A stretch of 43,071 bases of DNA. Origin: Oscillospiraceae bacterium. Lineage in GTDB: Bacteria > Bacillota > Clostridia > Oscillospirales > Acutalibacteraceae. A program made the translations under genes and the position numbers. Shown here one piece after another: positions 1-7,954 of the stretch (position 1 is the stretch's first letter; every line of letters starts with the position of its first letter). The DNA lies in assembly GCA_015065935.1 (NCBI GenBank), contig SVPI01000017.1, positions 1 to 43,071 on the forward strand, read 5' to 3'. The notes beneath the pieces were generated by a model. The model made no database searches, was not told the DNA's origin, and was given only the letters and a program-made list of their open reading frames with translations.

Positions 1-1496
1 CTGCCTTCAACGATCTGTGAGATGAAGATCTTTGCGCCGAGAGAGTCTGTCATAGCCTTAAGAGTCCATGCGCAGGTAAGAATAAGGATAGCGGGAACCA
101 TTGCCTTGAAGCCCTCGGGAATTGAAGACATAATATTCTTGAAGGAGATAACTCTTCTGATGAGGAAGTAAACGATTGCGAATACGATAGCGATTGCTGA
201 GCCGATTACAAGACCGACGGATGCATCTGAATTTGAGAATGCTTCGATGAAGCCTGCCTTGTCCTCGCCTTCAGCGAAGAAGCCGCCTGAGTAAATCATA
301 CCGAATACGCAGCAGATGATAAGAACAACAACGGGAAGAACAAGGTCGATAACCTTACCCTTGGGGTTGATTTCTTCGTCTGCATTGTCAATTCTTTCGC
401 CGCTTGTGTAGATGTCGCCGTTAAGCTGAGCGTTCATTTCGTGAAGCTTCATGGGGCCGTAGTCCATCTTTCTTACAGAGATGAAAATCATCATTGCGAT
501 TGTAAGAAGAGCGTAGAAGTTATAGGGAATAGCCTGAATAAAGAGGCTCATACCGCTGTCTGCGCCTGCGCCCTTTGCGAAGCCTGCAACTGCTGCTGCC
601 CAGGATGAAATGGGAGCGATGATACAGACGGGAGCTGCGGTAGCGTCGATAAGGTATGAAAGCTTTGCTCTTGAAATCTTCTGCTTGTCTGTTACGGGAC
701 GCATAACTGAACCTACTGTGAGGCAGTTGAAGTAGTCGTCGATGAAGATAAGACAGCCGAGAAGAATTGTAGCAAGCTGAGAGCCTACTCTTGACTTGAT
801 GTGCGTTGCTGCCCAACGACCGAAGGCTGCGGAGCCGCCTGCCTTGTTCATCATTGAAACAAGAGCACCTAAAAGTACAAGGAAGATGATGATACCCATA
901 TTGTAGCTGTCTGAAAGGCTTGCAACGAAGCCGTCAAAGAGCACGTGGTTGATTGCGGTCTCAAAGTTGCCGCCGGCATAGATGAAGCCACCTGCTACAA
1001 TACCGATTGCAAGTGAGGAATAAACCTCCTTGGTGATAAGAGCGAGAACGATAGCGATTACCGGGGGAATAAGTGACCAGAAGGTTGCATAGGTCTTGAT
1101 GTTTTCGCGGATTTTTTCGAGAGCTGAAAGGATGTGTCCCTTGAAGCCCTCATCGTTTGTGAGGTTGTCAGCATAGCTGTCAACGTAGTCCATAGCGCCG
1201 AGAGTGCCTGCCTCCTCGTCTGCTTCGTAGTTGTTGAGATCGTAGTCGGAGATTTCTCCGTCAACGTCAACGCTGAACTGAAGCTCTGCGTCGCAGCAGT
1301 CGTCTGTTGCTGTGGTTTCTGCATCTGTTGCGGTTTCGCCTGTTGTTACGGCATCCTCTGCGGGAGCCATAAGAACTGCGTTTTCTTCGGGAGCCTCACC
1401 TGTTGCAAGAGCAACGGTTGACATCGTAGAAGCAACGGCAAAGACAACCAGAACAGCAAGAATTATTCTTGCCAAGCGTCTTTTTGAAGTTTGCAT
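1..1496 (-). CDS. NhaC-family Na+/H+ antiporter, 3' end outside window
   Basis: Polytopic membrane transporter of the NhaC/COG1757 type, expected to exchange Na+ for H+ (or a carboxylate pair in MleN-like members) across the cytoplasmic membrane. The conserved block FIDDYFNCLTVGSVMRP followed by SYLIDATAAPVCIIAPIS is the family hallmark and is read directly on the minus strand. The chosen ATG at 1494-1496 has the RBS GGAGGA. Unusually, the protein opens with a signal-peptide-like segment (MQTSKRRLARIILAVL..., ending VALA) and then about 100 acidic, Ala/Thr-rich residues before the first transporter helix (around residue 130); typical members start directly with a helix. The C-terminus runs off the window. 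Family call firm, transported substrate unknown. Confidence 0.85.
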   Translation of the reverse strand, partial: MQTSKRRLARIILAVLVVFAVASTMSTVALATGEAPEENAVLMAPAEDAVTTGETATDAETTATDDCCDAELQFSVDVDGEISDYDLNNYEADEEAGTLGAMDYVDSYADNLTNDEGFKGHILSALEKIRENIKTYATFWSLIPPVIAIVLALITKEVYSSLAIGIVAGGFIYAGGNFETAINHVLFDGFVASLSDSYNMGIIIFLVLLGALVSMMNKAGGSAAFGRWAATHIKSRVGSQLATILLGCLIFIDDYFNCLTVGSVMRPVTDKQKISRAKLSYLIDATAAPVCIIAPISSWAAAVAGFAKGAGADSGMSLFIQAIPYNFYALLTIAMMIFISVRKMDYGPMKLHEMNAQLNGDIYTSGERIDNADEEINPKGKVIDLVLPVVVLIICCVFGMIYSGGFFAEGEDKAGFIEAFSNSDASVGLVIGSAIAIVFAIVYFLIRRVISFKNIMSSIPEGFKAMVPAILILTCAWTLKAMTDSLGAKIFISQIVEG

Positions 1497-1550
1497 TTTA
1501 TTTTCCTCCATTTTTTTATTTAAAGAACAGCCGTTCTTTTGATGACTAAT

Positions 1551-1579
1551 ATTATACATATGTATAAAAGAAAAATCAA
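1551..1579 (-). promoter_or_regulatory. sigma-A promoter of the NhaC-like gene
   Basis: On the minus strand TTGATT, 17 bp spacer, TATAAT. The leader downstream holds a short hairpin (AAAGAAC-ggct-GTTCTTT, 1522-1539) before the RBS. Confidence 0.6.
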
Positions 1580-1605
1580 TAGATTGTTTTTTGTTATTTG
1601 GAAAA

Positions 1606-2688
1606 TTATTTCATTTCCTTGATTTCCTTTTCAATTCTTTCCATTCTTTCGTTTATGCTTCTGAGGGTAAGAGCGATTTCTCGAAGATAATCCTTGACGT
1701 CAGGACCGTCGTCTATGAAGTTTTTCTTTGCTTCCTCATAAAACTCTCTTGCCGCTGCATCGATTTCCTCGTCGGTCATCGGAGTGTGTTCTCCGAAAAG
1801 CGACTCCTCGGCTGTTTCAACGATTTCTTCTTCATTAGCTGCAGCCTTTTCTTCTTCGGCAAAAGCAGGCTCTTCATATACCTCTTCCTCTTCTTCGATA
1901 ACTTCTTCAGCTATTTCGGGGAAGTTATTTTCGGATACCTCATCGTAAGCTTCTTCTAAAGGAGGCAGAGCTTCGTCGTTGAAGTCCTCTGTTACGGCGA
2001 AAGCAGGCTCAGAGGAGAATACAGGCTCAAAGGTTCTTGTGCTTTCAATCTGCATTGCCACGGGCTGTAGGGCTTCGGGCTTTTCCTCTTCTTTTACCGG
2101 TGCATATTTTATATCGGTATCGTCAAAGCGGGGTGAGGAGGGTGCTGAGAAGGGTGCCGGTGCAGTGAAAGCTGCAGGAGCTGCAAAGGGAGCAGGTGCC
2201 GGTGTAGGCTCGGGAGTATATGCGGGAGCCGGCTGCAGAGAATCTTCCTTAAAGAAATCTGCTTTTTTCATATCAAGCACGCTGCTGTCGATGGTGTTTT
2301 TGTTTTCTTCATACATAACGGCAGAGTAATTGCCTGAGTTGAAGCTCTTTATAGTTGCATCAAGGTCGATTTCCGTACTGTCAATGTCGATAACCTCTTT
2401 GACAGGTTCGGCTACGGGCGTAGGAGCGGGGGCACTCAGGCGGATCTGGTTTTCCGCACACTGCTTCCAGCTTCTTATACAGTTGGCAAGGTACATCTTG
2501 TCTGCATTGTTCTGAATCTCTCTGTCTGCCCATCTGATTGCATTTTCCTTAACGGAGGTGTCAACGTTGGGGCTGATAAGACAGACACTGTAGCTTGCAC
2601 ATTTTATGCAAAGGTCGTAAACGTCAAAGCTGTTGAAGGTGATTCTTTTTCCTGCGGAGGAAGCTCCGCAAATAGGACAAATTGCCAT
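1606..2688 (-). CDS. Zinc-ribbon protein with long acidic linker and C-terminal coiled coil
   Basis: Unrecognised 360-residue protein. The N-terminus carries CPIC (residues 4-7) and CIKC (about 27-30) plus a further Cys, fitting a small zinc ribbon. A helical stretch of about 60 residues follows, then a low-complexity region (about 100-300) rich in Pro, Ala and Glu, and a charged C-terminal helix (LRSINERMERIEKEIKEM) with heptad character. There is no signal peptide or membrane segment, so it is probably cytoplasmic. The ATG is preceded by AAAGGAGAG. It lies in the same direction as the phosphatase-like gene, which ends 53 bp upstream. Function unknown; scaffold or adaptor is only a guess from the architecture. 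Confidence 0.6.
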   Translation of the reverse strand: MAICPICGASSAGKRITFNSFDVYDLCIKCASYSVCLISPNVDTSVKENAIRWADREIQNNADKMYLANCIRSWKQCAENQIRLSAPAPTPVAEPVKEVIDIDSTEIDLDATIKSFNSGNYSAVMYEENKNTIDSSVLDMKKADFFKEDSLQPAPAYTPEPTPAPAPFAAPAAFTAPAPFSAPSSPRFDDTDIKYAPVKEEEKPEALQPVAMQIESTRTFEPVFSSEPAFAVTEDFNDEALPPLEEAYDEVSENNFPEIAEEVIEEEEEVYEEPAFAEEEKAAANEEEIVETAEESLFGEHTPMTDEEIDAAAREFYEEAKKNFIDDGPDVKDYLREIALTLRSINERMERIEKEIKEMK

Positions 2689-2741
2689 AGTTTTCTCTCC
2701 TTTATAGTTTTATATCATTTTAGCACATTAAAACACTGTAG

Positions 2742-3437
2742 TCAACAGTAATATACTTTAAGAGGATTAAGACATACTGCCGCAAGATTACCGCCGTACA
2801 GGGCACCGCAGTCGATTGCGAGATGTCTTTTTTTGCTGTAGACCTTACCTGTGAATTCTCTTGAAATCATAGCGGTTGGCTTGTTACCCGTCACAAGATA
2901 TCTGTCGCTGAAATAGGGGGTCATATAATCTGTTTCGGCAAAAACGAAGTCCTCCTCGTCATAGTCCTCAAGAGGCTTGTCCCCGTCGAAATTTCTTATC
3001 CCCGAGGAAGCGAGAACAAAGGTCTTTCCGCCTTCTTCGATTTCTTCATAGGGAGCAAACTCGGAAAGATAATCAAGAATAGCCTCTCTGCCTTCCTCGT
3101 CAAGTGAGAGAAAGTCGGAAACAGTCTTTTCACATTTCAGCTTAGTCCATTCTGCAAGAAGAGCTTTTTCCTCTGCACCGATATTTTCTGCCGCTTTTTC
3201 CGTACTTCCGTTTTCGGCAATAAGGGGGAGAAGCTTCTTTGCATAATATTCCTGCTTACCGAGTACGGGAAAGATGTTTGCTCTGTACATCATATCCTGC
3301 AGGATTTCAATGCCGTTTTCACCGCAGAGCACGTTTCCGATAACAAAAACTGCGTCCGTGTCCTTAGGGTTGAGCTTTTCGAGCATTTTTTCATATTTTT
3401 CTTTATTGCCGCAGATATCTCCGATAATATATGTCAT
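2742..3437 (-). CDS. PPP-family phosphatase-like protein with degenerate active site
   Basis: 231 residues with the layout of bacterial PPP/ApaH/PrpE-type metallophosphatases, but nearly every metal or phosphate ligand is changed. GDIHG is GDICG (residues 6-10), GDxxDRG is GNVLCGE (34-40), GNHE is GKQE (60-63), and the late GHTPT motif is GNKPT (184-188). The end, IDCGALYGGNLAAVCL, matches the usual IDTGAxYGGxLaa tail. The fold looks kept while catalysis is probably lost, which suggests a pseudoenzyme that binds or senses something. RBS AAAGGA precedes the ATG. It is transcribed towards the zinc-ribbon gene, 53 bp away, so the two may be co-transcribed. The alternative is a divergent enzyme using other ligands. 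Confidence 0.7.
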   Translation of the reverse strand: MTYIIGDICGNKEKYEKMLEKLNPKDTDAVFVIGNVLCGENGIEILQDMMYRANIFPVLGKQEYYAKKLLPLIAENGSTEKAAENIGAEEKALLAEWTKLKCEKTVSDFLSLDEEGREAILDYLSEFAPYEEIEEGGKTFVLASSGIRNFDGDKPLEDYDEEDFVFAETDYMTPYFSDRYLVTGNKPTAMISREFTGKVYSKKRHLAIDCGALYGGNLAAVCLNPLKVYYC

Positions 3438-3477
3438 GTATGGGTAAGTCCTTTCTTTATATATAGGTGGGTGGTTG

Positions 3478-3685
3478 AGGGAGAGGCACCCTCTCCGTCA
3501 GATGCCTTGCATCTGCCACCTCTCCCTGAGGGAGAGGCAAGAGAAAAGCAACTTAGTAAGAAGTATCTATCTTGGCTCTCCCTTTGGGAGAGCTGTCACG
3601 AAGTGACTGAGAGGGCATCCCTTTGGGAGAGCTGTCACGAAGTGACTGAGAGGGGTTATCTCTCACTATTGCTCGTTGCCGAAGG
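3478..3685. repeat. Palindromic intergenic repeat cluster with two identical 37-bp copies
   Basis: A run of palindromes (GGAGAGGcaCCCTCTCC, CAGATGCcttGCATCTG, CTCTCCCtGAGGGAGAG) is followed by two identical 37-bp copies at 3579-3615 and 3618-3654. Each copy holds CTTTGGGAGAGC and TGTCACGAAGTGACTGAGAGGG-type palindromes. REP/MITE-like intergenic elements of this kind are common in Clostridia. Plus-strand open frames through it are repeat artefacts. Confidence 0.8.
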
Positions 3686-3698
3686 CAACCCCGACTCC

Positions 3699-5300
3699 TT
3701 ACTTAGTTACGAGCAACTCATTATTTTCAAGGAACTCGTCATAGGTTTCCTTGCGGTCGTAAAGTCCCTCGGGTCTGAATTCGATGATTCTGTCAGCGAT
3801 GGACTGCACGAACTGATGGTCGTGTGAGGTGAAAAGAAGTGAGCCCTTGAAGCGGATAAGCGCATTATTGAGTGCTGTGATGGATTCAAGGTCAAGGTGG
3901 TTGGTGGGCTCGTCGAGAATAAGCACATTTGCACCGCTGAGCATCATTTTGCAAAGCATACAGCGTACTCTTTCACCGCCTGAAAGCACCTTTGCCATTT
4001 TTGTTGCCTCTTCACCCGAGAACATAAGTCTGCCAAGCCAGCCTCTTACATCAGTTTCAAACTGAAGGTCGGAGTAGCGTCGTACCCAGTCGATAAGACT
4101 TTCCTCAACGCCGTCAAAAAATGCGGAGTTGTCGGCAGGGAAGTATGCCTGAGAGGTAGTGATACCCCACTTGAAGGTACCCTCATCGGGCTCGAGCTCA
4201 CCCACAAGGATTTTGAAGAAGGTGGTCTTTGCAACTGCATCGGTACCTACGAAGGCTACCTTTTCGTTGGGTCTTATTGTGAAGCTTACGTTGTCAAGCA
4301 CCTTTCTGTCACCGATGGTTTTTGAAAGGCCCTCGACAATAAGCATATCGTTACCGATTTCTCTGTCGGGCTTGAATTCGACAAAGGGGAAGCGTCTTGA
4401 AGAAACGGGCATATCCTCGAGAACGAGATTATCGAGAAGCTTTTTACGGCTTGTTGCCTGCTTTGATTTTGAAGCGTTGGCGCTGAAGCGTGCGATAAAT
4501 TCCTGAAGCTCCTTCATCTTTGCTTCGGTCTTCTTGTTCTGCTCACGAAGCTGTCTCTGAGCCATCTGTGTATATTCGTACCAGAAATCGTAGTTACCCA
4601 CATACATTGTAATTTTGCCGAAGTCGCAGTCTGCGATATGGGTGCATACCTTATTTAAGAAATGTCTGTCATGGCTGACAACGATAACTGTATTTTCAAA
4701 ATTCATAAGGAATTCCTCGAGCCATGCGATAGCCGCAACGTCAAGATGGTTGGTAGGCTCGTCGAGAAGAAGAATATCGGGATTACCGAAAAGAGCCTGA
4801 GCAAGAAGCACCTTGACCTTCTGCTCACCTGTAAGCTCACTCATAAGGCTGTAGTGGAATTCGTTGTGGATACCGAGAGCGTTAAGCAGAATTTCCGCAT
4901 CGCTATCTGCGCTCCAGCCGTCCATTTCGGCAAACTCCTCCTCAAGCTCACTGATTCTGATACCGTCCTCCTCGGTAAATTCCTCCTTGGAGTAAAGCTC
5001 CTCCTTGGCGTCCATAATCTCAATAAGCTTGGGGTTACCCATAAGCACGGTACGTATTACATCGTATTGATCATAAGCATAATGGTCCTGCTTTAAAACT
5101 GAAAGTCTTTCGCCGGGGGTGATTGTAACATAGCCCTTGTTAGGCTCTATCTCACCTGAAAGAATTTTAAGAAAGGTACTTTTACCTGCTCCGTTTGCAC
5201 CTATAAGACCGTAGCAGTTACCCTTTGTAAAATTGATTGAAACACTCTTGAAAAGCTCTCTGCCTCCGTACTGCAGAGTAACGTTGTTGGTGCTTATCAT
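3699..5300 (-). CDS. ABC-F family ATPase (YkpA/YbiT-like)
   Basis: 533-residue soluble protein with two ABC domains and no membrane segments, the layout of ABC-F translation factors acting at the ribosomal E site. Domain 1 has Walker A GANGAGKST (about 35-43) and Walker B LLLDEPTNHLD, with an atypical signature LTGEQ. A charged linker (about 245-290) follows. Domain 2 has a YkpA-style Walker A GTDAVAKTT lacking the usual Gly before Lys, signature LSGGERVR, and LILDEPTNHLD. The length fits the subfamily. The ATG has RBS AAGGAAG. It has its own promoter at 5334-5362. Nothing in the sequence marks it as an antibiotic-resistance ABC-F. Confidence 0.9.
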   Translation of the reverse strand: MISTNNVTLQYGGRELFKSVSINFTKGNCYGLIGANGAGKSTFLKILSGEIEPNKGYVTITPGERLSVLKQDHYAYDQYDVIRTVLMGNPKLIEIMDAKEELYSKEEFTEEDGIRISELEEEFAEMDGWSADSDAEILLNALGIHNEFHYSLMSELTGEQKVKVLLAQALFGNPDILLLDEPTNHLDVAAIAWLEEFLMNFENTVIVVSHDRHFLNKVCTHIADCDFGKITMYVGNYDFWYEYTQMAQRQLREQNKKTEAKMKELQEFIARFSANASKSKQATSRKKLLDNLVLEDMPVSSRRFPFVEFKPDREIGNDMLIVEGLSKTIGDRKVLDNVSFTIRPNEKVAFVGTDAVAKTTFFKILVGELEPDEGTFKWGITTSQAYFPADNSAFFDGVEESLIDWVRRYSDLQFETDVRGWLGRLMFSGEEATKMAKVLSGGERVRCMLCKMMLSGANVLILDEPTNHLDLESITALNNALIRFKGSLLFTSHDHQFVQSIADRIIEFRPEGLYDRKETYDEFLENNELLVTK

Positions 5301-5333
5301 TAAATCACTTCCTTTTTTTAGTCATACTTATAT

Positions 5334-5362
5334 AATATACCACATTTTGAGAAAAATAGCAA
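5334..5362 (-). promoter_or_regulatory. sigma-A promoter of the ABC-F gene
   Basis: Minus strand TTGCTA, 17 bp, TATATT. It directly abuts the terminator of the preceding gene, and the whole terminator-promoter block recurs at 6530-6592. Confidence 0.65.
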
Positions 5363-5363
5363 C

Positions 5364-5396
5364 GAAAAAGCAGACTAAAAATAAATTAGTCTGCTT
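5364..5396 (-). terminator. Terminator after the 365-residue membrane-protein gene
   Basis: 11-bp perfect stem AAGCAGACTAA/TTAGTCTGCTT; on the minus strand it is followed by a T run. Confidence 0.8.
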
Positions 5397-5460
5397 CGGA
5401 TTTTATATTTTGTTCAATTCGCATCCGTGATGTACAAAGTCTGCTTTACCGCATTTTATA

Positions 5461-6495
5461 TCAATTTTCGTTTTTACCGTCCTTACTTACAAGGATATAG
5501 CTTCTTTTGAAAAACATACTGAGAAAGCGGAGGCTGAATTTTTCTGCATTACGGCCTACATATATTGAAGCGATTACATAAACAAGCCAGAAAAGAAGGA
5601 TGCCGCCAAAAAGCATCATTATCTGTGCTTTGTTTTTCTTCTGATATTCGTTTGACTCATCAAGAGAAAGATATAGGGTGCCGTCACTTCCATCGATAAT
5701 CACGGCTCTGTAATAGGGCTCATCTGCATCGGGATAAGCCTCATAGCCAACATAAAAGCTTTTACCGTTACGGTAAGCCGAGATGAGTTCATCAGCCCTT
5801 GCCATAGTTTTTTTATATTCGGGGACTTCATAGGGCATACCGTCGCCGTCAATACGAAGCTCGAGGGTTTTTTCATTAATTACACAGCTGTCAAAGCACA
5901 GATTTTTATATTCAAGCTCCTCTGCCGAGTAAGGCTTCATTATAACAAGCACAAAAATTTCCGCCGCAACAAGAAGAACAATTAACATTATGTATGCAAA
6001 AATCATACCGCCGGAATCTGCAATGTTTCCGTTGAACAAATCGTGAGCGCCTGCCCGTTTTTGGGGCAGAGCCTCGCCGTTGTTATATTTTCGGTATTGC
6101 TTTCTTAGAAAGGAAAGAAATTCTCTTCTGCCGATAAAGCTTTCATCGAGAAGGATTTTTCTTTTTCCTATGAAAAGCTTTATATTTTTTCCGTCGTCTG
6201 AAAACTCCGTAACATCTCTGTAAGAATAGCTTCGTTTTTTACCGAAGAAGCCCGTAACAACAAAACCGTCCGGGTTATAGCTTATTTTTTGATTGATATA
6301 TGCAACTATCAGTGATGCACTCATAATAGCAAAAGCCGCAAGAATGACAGCCACATAACCGAAGCCTTCCGACAGGAATGCCGCAACGGCACAAAAGCCG
6401 AAAAATGCAGCTCCGATGATTCCTACAATAAGCACAAGCTTTGAATGAACAACTGTACCCTCTGAAGGTGCGGGTCTTTCCTCTTTTCTTTTCAT
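5461..6495 (-). CDS. Membrane protein of unknown function (PH-like domain candidate)
   Basis: About 344 residues from the ATG at 6493-6495, chosen because it has RBS AAAGGATG and because the longer frame would start inside the promoter. Two hydrophobic helices lie near residues 22-72. A basic/aromatic segment of about 70 residues follows (FVVTGFFGKKRSYSYRDVTEF...), resembling bacterial PH-like domains, then a third helix near 175-195, an extracytoplasmic stretch containing LELRIDGDG, and a last helix near 310. No catalytic motif is visible. It sits upstream of the ABC-F gene in the same direction but has its own promoter and terminator, so it is probably monocistronic. Confidence 0.6.
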   Translation of the reverse strand: MKRKEERPAPSEGTVVHSKLVLIVGIIGAAFFGFCAVAAFLSEGFGYVAVILAAFAIMSASLIVAYINQKISYNPDGFVVTGFFGKKRSYSYRDVTEFSDDGKNIKLFIGKRKILLDESFIGRREFLSFLRKQYRKYNNGEALPQKRAGAHDLFNGNIADSGGMIFAYIMLIVLLVAAEIFVLVIMKPYSAEELEYKNLCFDSCVINEKTLELRIDGDGMPYEVPEYKKTMARADELISAYRNGKSFYVGYEAYPDADEPYYRAVIIDGSDGTLYLSLDESNEYQKKNKAQIMMLFGGILLFWLVYVIASIYVGRNAEKFSLRFLSMFFKRSYILVSKDGKNEN

Positions 6496-6529
6496 CGGTG
6501 AACATCCTTTCACTGTTTTACTTTTTTCG

Positions 6530-6558
6530 AATATACCACATTTTGAAAAAAATAGCAA
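6530..6558 (-). promoter_or_regulatory. sigma-A promoter of the 344-residue membrane-protein gene
   Basis: Minus strand TTGCTA, 17 bp, TATATT; same promoter as at 5334-5362. Confidence 0.65.
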
Positions 6559-6563
6559 CGAAA

Positions 6564-6592
6564 AAGCAGACTAAAAATAAATTAGTCTGCTT
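6564..6592 (-). terminator. Terminator after the 43-residue ORF
   Basis: Same stem AAGCAGACTAA/TTAGTCTGCTT as at 5364-5396, just downstream of the small gene at 6601-6732. Confidence 0.75.
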
Positions 6593-6600
6593 ATCTTCGT

Positions 6601-6732
6601 TTAATTTTTATTCTTCCGCTTTTCCTTAAGCTTATATGCGTTGCGCTCGGAAAGAATAATTCTGAAGCGCTTTTCAAGGCCTTCCTTTGTCACGTCAAAA
6701 TTATACGGATCCTTTTTCTGCTTTTCTTCCAT
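6601..6732 (-). CDS. Small basic protein, 43 residues
   Basis: Short frame reading MEEKQKKDPYNFDVTKEG, then a helix-prone basic C-terminus ending KRKNKN. Evidence that it is a gene: an ATG with the RBS GGGGTG, position between the degenerate-LCP gene and a terminator, and a strong terminator right after its stop. The RBS lies in the 3' arm of a hairpin (CCGTAAA/TTTACGG, about 6743-6762), so initiation may be structure-controlled. No family recognised. Confidence 0.55.
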   Translation of the reverse strand: MEEKQKKDPYNFDVTKEGLEKRFRIILSERNAYKLKEKRKNKN

Positions 6733-6792
6733 AATGTCACCCCGTAAATAGTTTTTTACGGTCGGGGCGGATTATACGTAACCCTTCTTTAT

Positions 6793-7671
6793 TTATCCGG
6801 CAGTTGCGTGAGCGGATAAATTCATTTCCGGCAGAGAGCGGAGAATTTCCTTGTTGTTGGAATAATCCAGAGCGGAGATGTTTGTATCAAAATAGCCTAT
6901 TGCTGTGCAGAAATTGTTTTCAAGAGAGGTATCGTCCTCACAGTCCACAAGCCTTTCAAAGCAATTTATGATTATTGAGGCTATCTTATCGCTGTTGGCA
7001 TCTTTGTTGCTTATCAGATATAAATAGTATTTCAGCATCATATCCGGAGTAAGAGTACGGGTACCCTCGTCAATAATAAAGCTGACGCCGTTGTGCTCAT
7101 AGCTGATACGGTTTTCTATTTCCATTGTTGTATCGCCAAGCAGGTGGAAAAGCTGACCTAAGGAGTTATCGTTTGCAACTATATATCTGTCATATTGAGT
7201 TCCCGTAAGGGCACTGACTGCAGAAATAAGCTGATTGGTACCGCCTGCGGTGAAATGACCGCTGAGTGATGACGTTGTACCGTTGACTGTCACAAGGGAA
7301 CCAGGATAAATAAAGCTGTAAACAAGCTTTTTATCCTTTGAGTTGAAGTCCACCGACATCAGGGACAAAACCTCTGTTTTTTCTGTATCGGTAAAGGCAA
7401 AAATAAGATTGGCGGAAAGATGCTGCCCTGACTGATTCAGAATTGCCGGATCAATTTCTGACATATCCGAAGAGGAGTTATTTTTATTTTCATCAATGAG
7501 GGTTATTACGGAAAAGAGAGCAAGAGCAAGGATAATAAGCACAAAACCGATTATCAGAGTCTTTTTTCCGGGAGTTTTTTTTGATGAATAATATTTATTT
7601 GTCTTATCTGAAAGAGCAGACATACTGCTCATAAACTTTTCGGTGAAGCCTTTTTGTGTTGTATTTTTCAT
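6793..7671 (-). CDS. LytR-CpsA-Psr-like membrane protein, degenerate
   Basis: About 292 residues from ATG 7669-7671 (RBS AAGGAGG). The N-terminus is cytoplasmic and basic, with one membrane helix at about 38-58 (TLIIGFVLIILALALFSVI), and the rest lies outside. The outer domain follows the LCP pattern: LSLMSVDFNSKDKKLV, then a GGTNQLISAVSALTG segment, YDRYIVAND and LGQLFHLLGD. LCP enzymes transfer glycopolymers to peptidoglycan. Here the catalytic IPRDT segment reads FIYPGSL and the later arginines are missing, so transferase activity is doubtful. It is divergent from the sugar transferase gene at 7955, fitting an envelope-polymer role. Homology is judged by motif spacing only. Confidence 0.55.
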   Translation of the reverse strand: MKNTTQKGFTEKFMSSMSALSDKTNKYYSSKKTPGKKTLIIGFVLIILALALFSVITLIDENKNNSSSDMSEIDPAILNQSGQHLSANLIFAFTDTEKTEVLSLMSVDFNSKDKKLVYSFIYPGSLVTVNGTTSSLSGHFTAGGTNQLISAVSALTGTQYDRYIVANDNSLGQLFHLLGDTTMEIENRISYEHNGVSFIIDEGTRTLTPDMMLKYYLYLISNKDANSDKIASIIINCFERLVDCEDDTSLENNFCTAIGYFDTNISALDYSNNKEILRSLPEMNLSAHATAG

Positions 7672-7751
7672 ACGGCCTCCTTTTTGGGGAATATTTATTT
7701 TTAAACTGTATAAAAAACGAGGCATAGCCTCAAAAGAAATCTGTTTTTACT

Positions 7752-7780
7752 ATTGTAACATATCCCGCACTCCAAGTCAA
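7752..7780 (-). promoter_or_regulatory. sigma-A promoter of the LCP-like gene
   Basis: Minus strand TTGACT, 17 bp, TACAAT. Confidence 0.65.
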
Positions 7781-7840
7781 ACCAAAATAAAAGCGATTTT
7801 TCTGTAAATTTTGACCATTCGGTACCATAGCTTTTAATAC

Positions 7841-7869
7841 TTTACTTATTTGGAAAAATATGATATTAT
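7841..7869 (+). promoter_or_regulatory. Probable promoter of the sugar transferase gene
   Basis: TTTACT, 17 bp, TATTAT, leaving a leader of about 75 nt. Apart from this and the divergent promoter, the 7672-7954 gap shows nothing else. Confidence 0.45.
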
Positions 7870-7954
7870 ATTATGAAAATAAAAAAATCGATGTGTACAG
7901 ACGAAAATCTGCGGATATATCTAAGAAATAAAAACTGAAAATGAGGTTATCTCT

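Noticed and set aside
3471-3827. 118-codon plus-strand frame with a repeated LWESCHEVTER peptide
   Set aside because: It is a translation of the palindromic repeat cluster and runs antisense into the ABC-F gene; no RBS or family signal.
3699-5300. ABC-F as antibiotic-resistance protein
   Set aside because: The degenerate second Walker A (AKTT) is of housekeeping YkpA type and the linker is short; no resistance context.
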